Below, piece after piece: positions 20,700 through 50,483 of a stretch of 64,000 nucleotides of DNA. This DNA comes from Chara braunii. Taxonomy: Eukaryota; Streptophyta; Charophyceae; Charales; Characeae. The stretch is taken from assembly GCA_003427395.1 (NCBI GenBank), contig BFEA01000015.1, positions 6,636,223 to 6,700,222 of the forward strand, given 5' to 3'. Both the position numbers and the translations under genes were made by a program. Numbering within the stretch: position 1 is the stretch's first letter; every line of letters begins with the position of its first letter. The notes beneath the pieces were generated by a model that saw only the letters and a list, made by a program, of their open reading frames with translations, had not been told where the DNA came from and searched no databases.

Positions 20700-22865
20700 G
20701 TGGCGGTCGAACATCAAGGGGTTTGACTTTGACGGCCGCCACGGACTATAACGTCCAACCATGAAAACGCAAAAAGGAGACTCACTGCAACCCCCATTAG
20801 CTGATGGCTCTCTAAAATGGAAAAGTGGTGGATAAGCCTAAAGGACGCGAGCGCGGAGGAGGTCCGGTATCCTATCCATAGGCTACCTGGTGTCCGGGAT
20901 AATGAGGCCCGTACACGGACCCCCATAGGCTGACCGGAGCTAGTCCTCCGTCCACGTGCCACTTCACGTTACCAAGACCCCAAGTTTGTTGGCCGTGTCG
21001 CGCTCGTGATCTCGCCGCCTGACCCATAACTGTTTTAGTGCGGGATGCGACGAGTGTCGCGCGCGAACTTAGTATAAGATCGCGAGGGCGCTGGACTTAC
21101 ACATACTATGTCGCTATGCAGTTCTATGTGAGTAACCGCAATGACGGCGCGTTGTGTAGTGTCCACACCCAAATAGCCTACTCTGAGCCAAGGGGTCCCC
21201 TTTCGACGCCCAGGCGTTGGCTGAAGCGCGAGCCAATGGGGGTAACCCTTTAGCGCGTGCAAAACCGGCCTGAGGGCCTTTTCGTCTTTTGCACCCTGAG
21301 GTGTCCCAACGGGTGCGGGGCAAGAGGGCCCCTAGGGCAGGAGGGAGTTTGGAGCGGTGGTGAGTTGTCTGGCGCATCACCAGCAACACGCTCACTCTTC
21401 CACCCGGAACTTTATCGTTCCACCAAGATGAATCGCAACAAGGAAAAGAAACAAGAATTGGCGAGGGATATCCCCCCCCCTTCTATTCACCCCAAGCTTC
21501 GACTGACCCTTAGTACGTGGGCACTTCAGGCCACGCTGGCTCCACACGTAGGTACACATGCACTGGCACGTATATATATATGCACAAGGGGAATAATTAT
21601 GTGACGATCACTTCTCACAGTCATAGTGGGTCTCCTCCTAGCCATACATATATATGCGACCGCATGGCAGCCCAACCAAAGCCCCAAATCTTTGAACATA
21701 CATGCAATCACATCAAAAGTCAGACAAGAGTCCACCCACTACGCGGAGTCAACTCCAACCAGTTCCCATACTCATACCCCTCGCTTTAGCCATGCAAACC
21801 CCAACCTCCAGCCAACCAACCTCAATTAAATACTCAGTACCTTTGTTAAATGGTCATTCAATAAAAGTCTGGGTGAAACCCTTAACAAACAAAAAGATCA
21901 CCAGGGCTAAAGCCTTTTAGGTTGAGTATGGGGAGCGAGTAGGAATTGAGTCGTGAGTCGACGAATCGGCAACCGACCTGTTATCAGTGATAACAGATGA
22001 TGATCCTTGCAGGATCAACTGAACTAGCTCAAGTCCTGAATCGAATGTCCAAGAAATAAGACATGTCAATGTCCAAGTTAAATCATCATCATACGAGGGA
22101 TGACCCTCCATAGCACATTCTCACCCAAGTTACCTACCAACTAAACCAAAATCTACCCCTAAGTCAGTGCCCAAGCAAAGGTAGACTAACGGCAGGATCT
22201 CCCCTACTCAGGGTGGATCGTCAGAATCGTCATCTGTCAGAATATAATCTAACTCCTCTAAATCAAAAAAATTTCGGCAGCGGTTCCCGTAGGAAAAGTG
22301 TCTTTTCAAAATTTATATCAGCCCGAATATGAGAGCAGAGATAGTCTTTGACTTTTCAAAGTCCAATTTTGTCTAACTCCCTGAATTAGCAAAAATTTGG
22401 GCAGCACTCCCTTTAGAAAAGGAGATTTTCCAGATTTTTACTAAGCCATACATGAACTTTAGATAGGTTAAACTTTGAAAAGTCAAGAATTGACTAACTC
22501 CCCAGATTTGTAGAAATTTCGGCAGCGCTTCTCGTAGAGAAAGTGGCTTACCAAAATTTATACAAAGCGAAGTATAACAAAAAATCCTAGAAAATGAGAG
22601 AATTGGTCTAAGTGAAAAAAACTTAGCTTAGAAAATGGAGGAATTGACCTAACTCCTATCGCTCTAGCACAAGGCGAGCCTCTAAAGCAACTACCTGTCA
22701 ATCTGACACTCAAACCAAGTAGTAGCCTCACTCAGCCTCATGCAGGCCAAACCACAAAGGTAAGTACTCTCGCCACCCCAAATCAATCTTTGCAAATAAT
22801 AGTTCGTAACTTCTCAATGCTTTATCCCCTTATACCCAGCTTACATAGGGCATAAAATCAAGCCG

Positions 22866-23734
22866 TCCAATCTTACGGAACTTGCCTGACTCAGCCATTG
22901 AGTATACACGAACAGGTTGCACAACTACTTTTCTCTTCTTTTGAGGCATACGATCAGGCCGTTCATCTTAGAACAGGGCTTAGTCGCCCAGAACTGTTTA
23001 ATATCCAACTTATATATATATCTATGAGCTTAGTGTTCAGAAGTTGGGCATAGGACCGAGCCGTTCATCTTAGAACAAGGCCCGGCCTGCCTTGGGTTAC
23101 CTTCAATTATACTCTTAATTATACTCTCTTCATTTTATGATAAGCTATAGCCAGGCCGTCCAATTTTATGGAACCCATGTCTGGCTAGCCTGTTCATACG
23201 TAGGATGGTATAAAATATAATCAAAATTTAGCCTTTTGGGTTCCAGCATGTGCAAGGCTTTGGGCCAGACCGTCCAATCTTATGGAACACATCTGGTCCT
23301 TTGCCAAGTTCGTTTCTCTCTGATCCACTGTGCGCGGCATGGGTCCAAGGTCGTCCAATCTTATGGACATGCTTTGGCCTCTGCGAGAATTACCCCCTCA
23401 GAATAAAACAAGACGGGGGGTTGAGCCGTCCAATCTTATGGACTTGCTCAGACCTCCTCGATCAGAAACAAAAGAAACAGAACAAACCCCAATCAAACAC
23501 GGCAACCAAACCCTTCAATCTTATTGTACAGGTTCGGCCCCTGAAAAGTCAGCCACAATCAAACCCTCACAATTCAGAGCAATCAGACCATCCAATCTTA
23601 TGGAACTGGTCTGACTCTCCATGCAAAATCAGAAATAAACACAGCGGTCAGGCCATCCAATCTTATGAAACTTGTCTGACTCTCCATGCAAACTCAGAAA
23701 TAAACACAGCGGTCAGGCCGTCCAATCTTATGGA
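22866..23734. repeat. array of 11 hairpin units, right LTR
   Basis: Counterpart of 4117-4990, with cores near 22866, 22961, 23063, 23159, 23273, 23354, 23429, 23514, 23591, 23656 and 23721. Most keep TCCA-ATCTTA-TGGA or GTTC-ATCTTA-GAAC. A few are degraded, for example TTCA..TTGT at 23514 and TCCA..TGAA at 23656. Confidence 0.78.
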
Positions 23735-26700
23735 ACTGGTCCCTGTCAGCGTCAAGCAAAACCACCTTTTACCCACCCTTCCCCCAGATGCCCCCCCTTG
23801 TGTTCACAATCTGCCCCCAAGCAATCAACAAACTGAGACTGCGATTGCACACACATTTCTTTATTTAGTCTGTCTTGTGTCCTGCCAGTCAATCCAAAGT
23901 CAAGGTAGGGGTGCATACAGTATACTCAGTCAAACATATGGGGATGTACAAATAAGGGCTATATCAGGGTGTATAGAGGGAAGGGAGTGGTTACCTCTCA
24001 ATTCCTTGCCTCCAGAGCCTCGCCTAGGCTCCGGCAGAGCTCCCGCAATCGGTGGGGCAACCTCCCACAAAGGCCTTCGCGAGGATTACGGGTTGCAATC
24101 CCGCCTGCCGCCTTCCTCTCAGAACCAATGGACTAGACTTAGAATGAGGAAGGCAGAAATAGAGAGTTGAGTCTCTCAGATACAAGAAGATGCTCTCAGA
24201 CTCGCAGGAGAGGGCCTTGGTACCTTCATACGCCTGAGGGCCCCACAATGGCAGCCAAGGTATATAGCAACTTGGTCAACAAAAGTCCAACCTCCTACTG
24301 TTGACCCTCCGGCGACCTTCCAATCAAGAATAATATCCTCTCTTCCGAACGAAACCGGACTCGCCGTAGAGCCCGCGACTCGAAATATGAGGACTATGGG
24401 TGAGCCCTCTGGCTTGAGGCTCCTCATCAGCCACTTCACTTAATAGGAAGGATTGTGCGGCGGCCAACCGCCTAGTACCGCCTCTCGGCTGACCTGCCGT
24501 GGCTTCGTTTAACAATAGCCGCCTTGCCGGCAAAAAATGAGAGTCTGCAGTTCTCACAGTCTGCCTCTTATCGCTCCGTTCTGCAGTCAATCAGCATACC
24601 AGCCAGCAGGCAAGGCTGCAGCCCTGTTACTGTCTCTCTACTTCTCCCCTCACTGAGGTAGGCAACTGGTCAGCCAAATGGGCAGATCTCCCCTTGCTGC
24701 CCGACCAATAAGGTGAGCAGCTTACTGGTCAACAGATAGGTACTCGACCCGCCCTTCTCCTTGTCGCCGCCTACCCTGCAGCTAGCTTAATTAACGGATC
24801 ATCAGTCTGCTGGTCAGTAGGTAACTCCCGTGGCCGACGTTCTCCCTTGGGCGCAAGTTTGTTCTTTCACAATGCTCAAACCGTTCTCTTGAAGTCGGAT
24901 CCGCCACCGCTAGTCAGTCCCCCATACCAGAGAGACCCGCACTAATCTCTTTTCCTACTCAATTTCATTAAGAGTCGAGCGGGACGCTTATTTCTAGCCC
25001 CCGCCCTGCCCTTCTCTTCGCCTACGCCACTGTTGTCCTCTCCTGCATGCACCTGGCGCCCGCCCTCGTCTAAGTTCACCCTCCTTTTTCTCCCCTCCTA
25101 ACTTTTATCCCACTACCCCTTCGTTAACGCTAACTTCAATGTCGGATTTGCCCGACATCCAACCCCCAATCAAACCCCTCCACTTACTCGATTTCGTTAT
25201 GAATCGAGTGGGGAATTCGCTTTCCTTCCTCCCACCATAGCTTTACGCAGCAGCTTTTTCAACTAACCCCTTTCCTACTAATCTTTTACTAAATCTAACT
25301 ACAGATTCGGGATCGCCTTTCCCGAAAACTCCAGTTTTGAGCCTCCACCCGAGTGATTCCGCCCAGGATTGCACGCACTACTCTCTCCCCGCTGTGCCAA
25401 GCTCACTGCCCCGCCATCTTCGTTTTCTTATCATGCATGCACTCGGCGCACTTTCGAGCCCGGGTTCATTCCCCTCATGGTGTTGTGTTCGGCCCTCTGA
25501 CTTCCTTCTTTGCAGTTACTCGTCGCCCCTCGATACTGCGCTGCGTAGCGCTGCTAGCCCCTCGTTGCACCCGTCACCCCTCTCCTCACGATCTCTTCTT
25601 CCCGCATGTACCCGGCGCCCACCGTCGTCCGGGTTCATCCGCTGCTGTACCCCTGCGCTATCCCCTCCCGCCGTGTCATGCTGCCTCCTGCTTCTCTCTC
25701 CGCTTCCATCCCCGTTTCTTCCTTTCTTCGAACGAATTCGGTGCAAAAGTGCGTCCGGATTCCCTCCTCTTTGCGCCTGCCTACCCTGCCCTGTTGTCGT
25801 CACCCCGACCTCCCTGCTCCCCGGTAGAAGTTAGCGTGGCCACGTCCTTCCCGACTGCCCTGATTGTCGAAACTTTTCGACGGACAAAACTCCAGGTCGC
25901 CCCGACCAATCCTCCACTTTAACCACTCTCCGCGCTACACAGGCTGGCCAACTCCGCCACCCTCATCTGAACCCGGCGGGACCCTCGACTAGGTCCCCTC
26001 CCCCTCTTGTGTGCTACCTTCACGCTGGGGCGGGGCCGCGCAAACCTCCTCTGCGCAGTTCCAATTGTAACGGGCACCCCAAAGGACCTAATCGAGGTGG
26101 TGCCCCACCCACGGTTCTTCGAAACTTGAACTCTCGGTCGAGGCACCGCGTCCCAGGTCAAACGGGACCTCACACAATAACGAAAGTAATAAAAAAATAT
26201 AAAAAAATAAAACGGTAACAAGGGCGAAATAAGATAATCATAACCCAAAAAATCCCGAGCAAGATGTGGAGGCCGCGACGCCCTACCGGCCCCATGGACC
26301 CGGTCCACTGTCGCGTCCATCAGCAAAAGCCGAAGGGGGACAGCCCCGTCGGGCCCTCAACCCCCTCAGCTTTTCCATACACTCCGTTACCGCCGCGTCA
26401 ACGCCGCTGGCCTCGATCCCTACACTTCCACCGCAATAGTCCAATACCATAACCAATAGGGCTAAGCCCAAGCCTGGTGCAATGGAGCGCGAACTCCAAT
26501 ATGAGGAGGTGTCGTGCCGCGCTTAGGCCTGGGAACAACAGCTTGGGCCTTCCTGTCCAACCACAACCGCCACGCCATCACCAGGCACCGACACCAGCCT
26601 ACTTGAGCCGCGCCGTGGCTATCCCACGGGCCACCCCGCGCGCCAGTCCTACCATCGGTCGTGCATGTCGACCCAAAAGCGGACTTTTATCCCTTAGTCA

Positions 26701-26919
26701 AAACCGTAGCACGGTCCAGGTTGGTCGACTAGGCCGACCGTTCACTCAATCAAAGAAATCATACGAGCGCCTTAATTCGCGCCCTCACATACCCCCTAAC
26801 TTAGCCAGGGCGGGTCTCGGACGCGGTCGTGCCTCGCACGACTTATTTCAACCAAACTCATTGTTCCCTGTCATCTGCAAAAACCCAGGGATACCCTTGT
26901 AAGGGTATTCGCGCCGACA

Positions 26920-27894
26920 GCGGCCCTCAGCAGCGCCCTGCTTCAACACACGACCGCACGTGCGCAACACCTTGCTTCAGCGCTAGCAGCCAGCACACGA
27001 GCGACTACTCCAGCAGCGCTGCCGCCAGCCAGCAAGTCCGTTAATCCCTCTCGAGGCAGCGCGTTTTTTCCTAAATGGAAAAAGCCTGCCTTCCACGGCA
27101 GCCTGACTGGCATGGGTCTCTGTCGAAAAGCTTCTAGTAGGCCCCAGGAGGTTGTGCCTTCGATGCTGCTGCTGAGCCTCTGTTCTATTAGGCCTCCCAA
27201 CTGTCTGTGTACGAGGTTGCGATTCTTGACCAGGGCCTGCGTTTTCGAAAAGGCCTAAAAGACCATGGAATGTCTTTGCTGCTCGGTATGTATTTCCCTC
27301 AACCAAGTGGCGTGTCACAACTGCCTAAACCCCAAATACAAAATTGACCGCCGAGGGCCTCTCGTGTTTTGTTAGGCCCGCCATCACTTAGGGCGGGCGC
27401 ATCTTCAACAGGGCCCCCTTAGGCCTACCGAGGATTCAGATCCTCGCATTATCCTCAAAAATAAGATTTATATTTATTTTTTGAATCGTTTGAAATTTTA
27501 TGTTTGGTACTTCTTCAATGTATCTTGGTAAATTCTAACACCCGTAGAGCATGCGTTTCTTTTCAATCTATAAATCAGAATCTTAGTTGGTGTTATTAGT
27601 GAATTTTATATTCCACGGTAACTTTTATAATTATATTTTGAATTATTCAAAAGTGTATTTTTGGTACTGCTTGAGTGTATTTTTGTAAATTATTACATTT
27701 GGGGAACATACAGAAGTTGGTGTTCAACTGACATTTCGAGTAGCAAATTTTATTCTACCTAGATCAATAGGGTTGTGCTCAATATTTCATATATATGGAA
27801 TTAGCTAAAAAATGAATTGTTTTTCTTGTATACCTTGTGATTCGTACTTTTTTTGTTGGTACATGAAATAAGGAATCTATAATATTGTTGTAGT
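26920..27894. other. right flank of the gypsy element, no gene seen
   Basis: Moderately GC-rich sequence up to about 27430, then AT-rich. It begins with GCGG, the right target duplication. No recognisable coding domain or RNA gene. Confidence 0.5.
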
Positions 27895-28638
27895 CAAGGT
27901 AACCGGCATTTGGGACGGTCCAAACGCCCGAATCTGAACTCTCGAACGTATGGGACCCCTTGGGGATGCGTTCGGTCATTCGAGTCGAACACGGAGGAAA
28001 AAAAAATAAAAAAATAAAACAAATAAAACAAATATGAAAAAATGATATGTTATAAAGAAAAATAAATAAAACAAGATTTCCCTGAGCATTACATCTAAAT
28101 TCCTTCCCAAATTTGAAATACAAATAAAATACGGAGAACAAATGCTAATAAATAAATAAAAAAATTAAAAAAAAAAAAAATTTAGTGAGTGTGCGAGCAC
28201 GTTTTCGACATCGCCATCTTTGGTGATTTTTTATTTCTTTTTGGCATAGCCAAATTTCGTATAAATTTACAGATGTGTACTTCCCATAGTCCAAAACCCA
28301 CTTAAAAAGTTTCAAAAAATAATAAAATTGTTTAGACCCCGAACTAAAATGAAAACAAAAAGTAAAAAGTGAAAAACAAAAGTGGGTGAGCACGTTTTGA
28401 CACCGCCATCGTTGGCGATTTTTAATTTTTATTTGGTAGAGCCAAATAACGTCAAAATTTATATACATGTACCTCACGTTATAGAGAGCTCACAAAGAAC
28501 AATTTAGAAAAACAACATTATTTTTATGCCTCAAAATATTTTTTTGTGGGGGTCGAACGCCTTCGGGTTCGGACCTCGAACACCCGTACGTATGGAGGTC
28601 GGCCCGGGGAGCTCCGTACATACGTGCTGGTGACCCTG
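27895..28638. mobile_element. nonautonomous hAT-like element, family D copy 1
   Basis: The 744-bp element starts CAAGGTAACC and ends GGTGACCCTG. It is flanked by near-identical 8-bp duplications GTTGTAGT (27887-27894) and GTTATAGT (28639-28646). The ends are GC-rich and full of the word CGAAC. The interior is AT-rich and carries the shared core (in this orientation ...ATTTGGTAGAGCC..., GACACCGCCATC). No transposase is encoded, so it would need one supplied in trans. Confidence 0.8.
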
Positions 28639-29129
28639 GTTATAGTTATTCTTGATTAATAAAAATATATTTTAAGTCATTGATAAATCAATCCTGCAAA
28701 TATATGATACATAACAAAATCATTTGATCATCCTACAAAATTTTGGAATCACACCGATTTTGATGTTGATATTTAACAAAATTTTTAATGATAATTGATA
28801 GTTAACTGAGATAAACTTGCTAGCTTTATTCAAACTGAGTTTTTTTCTCACAAACCTTTATACTTTAAACCACCACTCCTCCCGCCACTTGAACATAACC
28901 CTTTCCGTGAGCTTGGTCAACTTTTGAGGGAAGGTGGCGACTGAAGGCCAAAACGGCGAACTTAGTCTCTCAATTTCAACGTGACAACTTTGATGACTTT
29001 TGACGCTAGAAAAAATTTACAAAAAATTTTAAAATTTTAAGCATCAATGTATTATACCGTGAACTTTCAAGGAAAAATATTTAAAAAATAAATAAAAGAA
29101 TCATTTTGAATGTGTCAAAGACTTTTAAA
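28639..29129. other. AT-rich intergenic stretch
   Basis: The right 8-bp duplication of the preceding element is at its start. Nothing else is recognised. Confidence 0.5.
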
Positions 29130-29555
29130 ATGTAATTATTAAAAAGTTTACATACTCTCACTTAAGACAACTTAAACAATTGTCGCACTGATTCGGTGCA
29201 TGTTATAGTTTTGTCATTGTGTCATATGTGGGCCCGCGAGAAAAGTACTTTATTTTCTATGATTTTTTGCGCTTCAAAATATACGTCAAAGACTCTGAAA
29301 ATTTGAGGGTCCGTAAATTTGATCGTGATCTGTCAATAAAAATATTTTAAGAAATTAAAATTTTGCTTAAACTACGAAATAAATCGCGGAGGCAATCTAA
29401 CACATTTTTAATTTTTGCTACTTTGTCAGTTTTTCATATTGTGCTACCGGTAACCCTAACTAACTTGTGCTACGGGTCCCCCCAATTTGTTGACGTCAGG
29501 GGAAATAGTTGTTTAAGTTGTCTTAGATAAAGGTCTGTAAACTCTTTGATAATGA
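29130..29555. mobile_element. element with roughly 50-bp terminal inverted repeats
   Basis: AAAGTTTACA...TAAGACAACTTAAACAA on the left (about 29136-29176) is mirrored by TTGTTTAAGTTGTCTTA...TGTAAACTCTTT on the right (about 29511-29551), with mismatches spread along it. Such long inverted ends suit a Mutator-like or foldback nonautonomous element. No target duplication could be fixed, so the ends are approximate. Confidence 0.5.
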
Positions 29556-30267
29556 TAACAGTTGGTAATGTCAAATAATTGCATATAAAATTATTATATT
29601 AGACTTGGACACTTAATTTTGATGGCATGCAAAGGACACGAACCCGGAGGATAAAATATTCCCCTGCTCTCATATATATTGGAATGGGTTACTAGGTTAA
29701 ACTCCATTTAAATTTATTTGAGATGTTATTGTCTAAAAGTGGAGTCAGACGTTAGATTATGATGTTTAAGTTATGAAACTCTTATTAACCCATTATCAAG
29801 AATAAATGGCAGATGTCATGTGCTATAGATTGATTGTTAATATTGATTGCTATCCTTGTTAGCTTCTCCATCTGTTGTGTTGCTGCAAAAAATCCTTAAA
29901 GAGGACCTGAAATGTAAAAAGTGTAGATAGGTATATGAGCTAACACCTCTATGTATGGATTGACTAACTTCTAAATGGGATACAAGATTGGTGGAAAAAA
30001 CTGTGAGATTTATATTATGTTATTTTTTTTTGTTGAAAGAGAGTTTGAGTTTTGTAGGGAGGGATCCCAATAAGCTCAAACACTAAGAACGGTTAGATAT
30101 ATCTGACACAAATTTTTGAAACTGTTAGTTGTATAGTAACTTAGAAACATAAAATATGCAAATCTTTATTGTTAGATAAATAAGCAACAAGAAAACTTAT
30201 GACATGTCCAACTATTTTCTTAGACAAATAATCATAGTATAAATAAGGATTAAGATAAACAAGGGGG

Positions 30268-30270
<3 letters not shown>
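29556..30270. other. AT-rich intergenic stretch
   Basis: No open frame, RNA gene or repeat family is recognised. Confidence 0.5.

Positions 30271-30344
<74 letters not shown>
30271..30344. repeat. (AG)n microsatellite
   Basis: Uninterrupted AG dinucleotides for about 74 bp. Confidence 0.95.
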
Positions 30345-30347
<3 letters not shown>

Positions 30348-30364
30348 CCCACTCTTGCTTTTTT

Positions 30365-30490
30365 AGTTTGTTGCTTCCTCTCACAACATGTAGAATAAAC
30401 AAAATATGACCGTATGTCTTTCCCTGATCTAAGAAAAGATTTTTTTGTTTTGCATGTTCGGTGAGTTGTGGATCGAGGTCTTTTTGTTTC
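30365..30490. mobile_element. diverged copy of MITE family C
   Basis: The pieces TTGCTTCCTCTCACAACATG, CTAAGAAAAGAT, GCATGTTCGGTGAG and GTGGATCGAGG follow the order of the family C consensus seen at 33668-33787 but are strongly diverged. Confidence 0.4.
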
Positions 30491-30804
30491 ATTTGTTATC
30501 TTATTGGAAATGTAATATGCAATATATGCAAATCGCAGGCTCTGACCTCCAGAAAAGCGCAAGGTAATGTCCTATTCAAATACATCATCGTTTTCCTTTT
30601 GAAATTCAAATAGAACTCTCATGTGTTGCGAGCAAAACCCATATGCGTTCTACTCGAAGCGTCCTGCTATTGAAAAAAATAGACCAACTTTTGAAAAATC
30701 AAACTTATTTCCACAAGGCTCGAAAATACAACATATGCCTTAGTTTCGGGGGAATACGATAGGGTTGTTGGTCCCTTGCAAGTTTTTTGAGGACGGTCAT
30801 CGCG

Positions 30805-30816
30805 TTTGGCGCCAAG
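30805..30816 (+). promoter_or_regulatory. E2F-like palindrome upstream of RBX1
   Basis: TTTGGCGCCAAG matches the palindromic E2F/DP site TTTGGCGCCAAA at 11 of 12 bases. It lies about 570 bp upstream of the RBX1 ATG. A weaker GCGCCAAG lies near 31210-31217. The transcription start is unknown, so use as a promoter site is an inference. Confidence 0.35.
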
Positions 30817-30975
30817 TGCAGCACGGATCGTTTACCCGTTTACCAGCGACTACTACTGGTACCTCTTGCCAAGCTTCGTCGGCGGTCTACCCCTACCAGT
30901 ACCAGGTAGGTCCCACCTACGCAAATCCAGGGCCAGAACTAAAGAACACGCACAAGCGCGGGGCGTCAGCAGTCC

Positions 30976-31078
30976 CCAGGGCCAAGTCCCACTTACGCTG
31001 ATTCTTCATTTCTGGCCGTTGATCTTCCAATCTACGGTCAGAAGTTGAGATTTCGGGTAAGTGGGACTTGGCCCCTGG
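30976..31078. mobile_element. 103-bp foldback element in the RBX1 5' region
   Basis: CCAGGGCCAAGTCCCACTTAC on the left is mirrored by GTAAGTGGGACTTGGCCCCTGG on the right with one extra base. The middle is AT-richer. It lies 300 bp before the RBX1 start codon, between the two E2F-like sites. No clean target duplication was seen. Confidence 0.7.
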
Positions 31079-31378
31079 TCAGTCAAATCGGGGTCCGCAG
31101 CACGGCGCTGTAGAGTAACAAAAGGTGGAAAAACCGGTGGCGTGCTGACAACCATCGCCCAACTTGGTGGAGGCGGATCCTCTTTGCGATCACAAGCGCG
31201 AAGTTTTGAGCGCCAAGTTTTCGAATCGAGCCCTTCTGTGCCCGCTCTCGAATAAGGTTTGCTGGCTGATTCCGTTTTGCGATTCCATTTGGACGCGAGC
31301 ATCCCGTTAGCCTACCGGCCCGTCGTGTTCCGTTACTGCTGTCCTGAGAGTAGTAAGCAGGAGATCGATTGCAGCAAG

Positions 31379-48781
<17,403 letters not shown>

Positions 48782-48899
48782 CCTCAACAGCTGCGCAGCA
48801 GCGCAGGCTGTCGGGCCTGCTTTCCCCGTTGTGCTTGTCCATCTGCGAATGATGTACGCAATGGGGTGTGTCATCGGTACAATAATCTGTCAGAGCACT
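48782..48899 (+). other. probable RBX1 3' untranslated region
   Basis: Follows the stop codon directly. A possible polyadenylation word AATAAT lies near 48880. The 3' end cannot be set. Confidence 0.4.
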
Positions 48900-49045
48900 C
48901 TGCGGGTAAGCCCCTGCAGCTAACAGCGAGTGAGTAGGAGTTTCCGAAGTGTGTATGTAGTCCTTAGGCGCGACCGTGTTCGCAGTTGATTGCAGCAGCG
49001 CAGCAGCCGCAGCAGCAGCACCTTGCCGGGCCTGCTTTTTCCCCA
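48900..49045 (+). pseudogene. degenerate partial duplicate of RBX1 exon 5 and its 3' flank
   Basis: AACAGCGAGTGAGTAGGAGT and TTCCGAAGTG resemble the exon 5 words AATAGTGAGTGGGAATTTCA and GAAGT. It is followed by CAGCAGCGCAGCAGCC and GCCGGGCCTGCTTTTTCCCC, like the RBX1 3' flank. A stop replaces the Trp codon. It looks like a local tandem duplication. Confidence 0.5.
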
Positions 49046-49834
49046 GATGACCGGAATGGTCAGGAGGCAGAAAAGGTTTTGGGCCTGCCGGTGGCCGCCG
49101 GGAGCGTCTCTTTGTGAAGTGGAAAAGGTTTTCGGCCTACCGGTAGCCGCCGGGAGTTTCTCTTTGCGAAGCAGGTGGTCCTCAATGGAGCTTGTTGGAG
49201 GTCCCAACAAATCTGTTTATGAAGCAGTCTGTTGGTATTCAAGAACCAGTCCCACCGACTCGCCCACCCGCCCGCCCGCCCCACCTTATGGCTCAGAAAA
49301 GGTAATCCCTGTGCCTCGGCGGAGGAAGTGCTGATTTGACTGTTGTAGGATTCTCTTGTCCAATCAACTGGTGATGCTGTATTTCTGTTGAACGTGTGCA
49401 CCGTTTTTTTTTTTCCCTTTTTTTTTTTTCCTGGCTAAGGTTTTTTTTTTTTTTTTTTTTTTCCTGGCTAAGTTTTTTTTCTCCCTTTTTTTTCTTTTTT
49501 CCTGGCTAAGTTTTGTTTTTTGCAGCTCGAATCTTACACTTCTTTTTAAACAATTCTCCAAGAATCTTTTGTCTTCAGAACGTGGTGTTTTTTTTTTCCC
49601 CTATTTTTTTTGTTTCTTTTTTTGTTGTTGTGATTCTCACTGATTCACTCTTCCGTCTCCCCTGATTTCTCTTCCACCCTCCACCCCCCCCCCTCTCCCC
49701 TTCTATTTTTCGTCTCTTCTCTCTCCCATCTTCCTCCTGTTGCCCTTACCATCTCACGCGGCTGCCCTGCCTGATGCCGGATCCACATGTGGAGAACGCT
49801 TTTTTTTTGTGTGTGTGTATGTGTCTGTGTGGAG

Positions 49835-49874
<40 letters not shown>

Positions 49875-49881
49875 TGNGGNG

Positions 49882-49912
<31 letters not shown>

Positions 49913-49945
49913 GTATGTCTGCCGGAGGGCTACTGTTGGAGGTGT
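49046..49945. other. intergenic, T-rich
   Basis: No gene. Long T runs interrupted by TCCTGGCTAAG occur at 49405-49515, and runs of T with GTGTGGAGAAGG at 49798-49912 include two Ns. Confidence 0.55.
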
Positions 49946-49949
49946 TGAG

Positions 49950-50250
49950 AAGTGAAAGATTTATGAAAAAGTCAAGATTCTCTCTCTTTGTTGAGAAGTC
50001 GAAGATTTATGAAAAAGTCAAGATTCTCTCCTTGTTGAGAAGTCAAAGATTTATGAAAAAGTCAAGATTGTCACTTTGTTGAGAAGTCAAAGATTTATGT
50101 AAAAGTCAAGATTGTCTCTCTTTGTTGAGAAGAAGATTTATGAAAAAGTCAAGATTGTTTTTTTTGTGCCGGCTCTTTGTTGAGAAGTCAAGATTGTCTT
50201 GTGCTGCTGCTCTGATTTCCCTCTCTCTTTGCTAAGAAGTCAAGATTGTC
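49950..50250. repeat. tandem repeat of about 42 bp, AAGTCAAAGATTTATGAAAA
   Basis: About six copies of AAGATTTATGAAAAAGTCAA plus GATTSTCTCTCTTTGTTGAG, the last ones truncated. A long A run (50260-50292) follows. Confidence 0.9.
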
Positions 50251-50296
<46 letters not shown>

Positions 50297-50483
50297 AATG
50301 AAAAACAGAAAAGAAAGCATGAAATGGTTTTTATGAAAAACGTGAGGGAAAAAAAAAAAAAATCGTATGGCCTGCTGCCTGTTATGGAGAATAATCTTTA
50401 AGTTTAAACCGGTTTTATGATACGTGTAAGGGGCCTGGTTCTAGTCCGGCACAGAAACAGCCTTTTGAACGCTGACTCGAGGT

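Larger units (their letters stand above)
1089..26919 (-). mobile_element. giant Ty3/gypsy LTR retrotransposon (about 25.8 kb)
   Basis: This is one minus-strand element bounded by direct LTRs of about 7.15 kb (1089-8242) and 7.28 kb (19644-26919). Both LTRs start TGTCG and end CGACA. GCGG flanks both outer ends, and a tRNA-Asp-type primer site lies 2 nt inside the right LTR. The order gag, protease, reverse transcriptase, RNase H, integrase places it in Ty3/gypsy. An extra gag-like frame follows integrase. Frames are broken by stops and indels and the LTRs differ by a few percent by eye, so this copy is not autonomous. The LTRs are very long for a plant-type element. No polypurine tract is recognisable next to the 3' LTR. 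Confidence 0.93.
19644..26919 (-). repeat. 5' LTR of the gypsy element (right copy)
   Basis: This is a direct repeat of 1089-8242, starting TGTCGAGC and ending GCGCCGACA. It contains a 480-base N gap at 19698-20177, so its true length may differ from 7276. It lacks the 50 bp found at 7201-7250 of the other copy. As the 5' LTR it should hold the promoter for gag-pol, reading leftward. No minus-strand TATA could be singled out with confidence. Confidence 0.92.

Noticed and set aside
1089-26919. Segmental duplication in place of LTRs
   Set aside because: TG..CA ends, the adjacent primer site, matching flanks and gag-pol between the copies all fit an LTR element.
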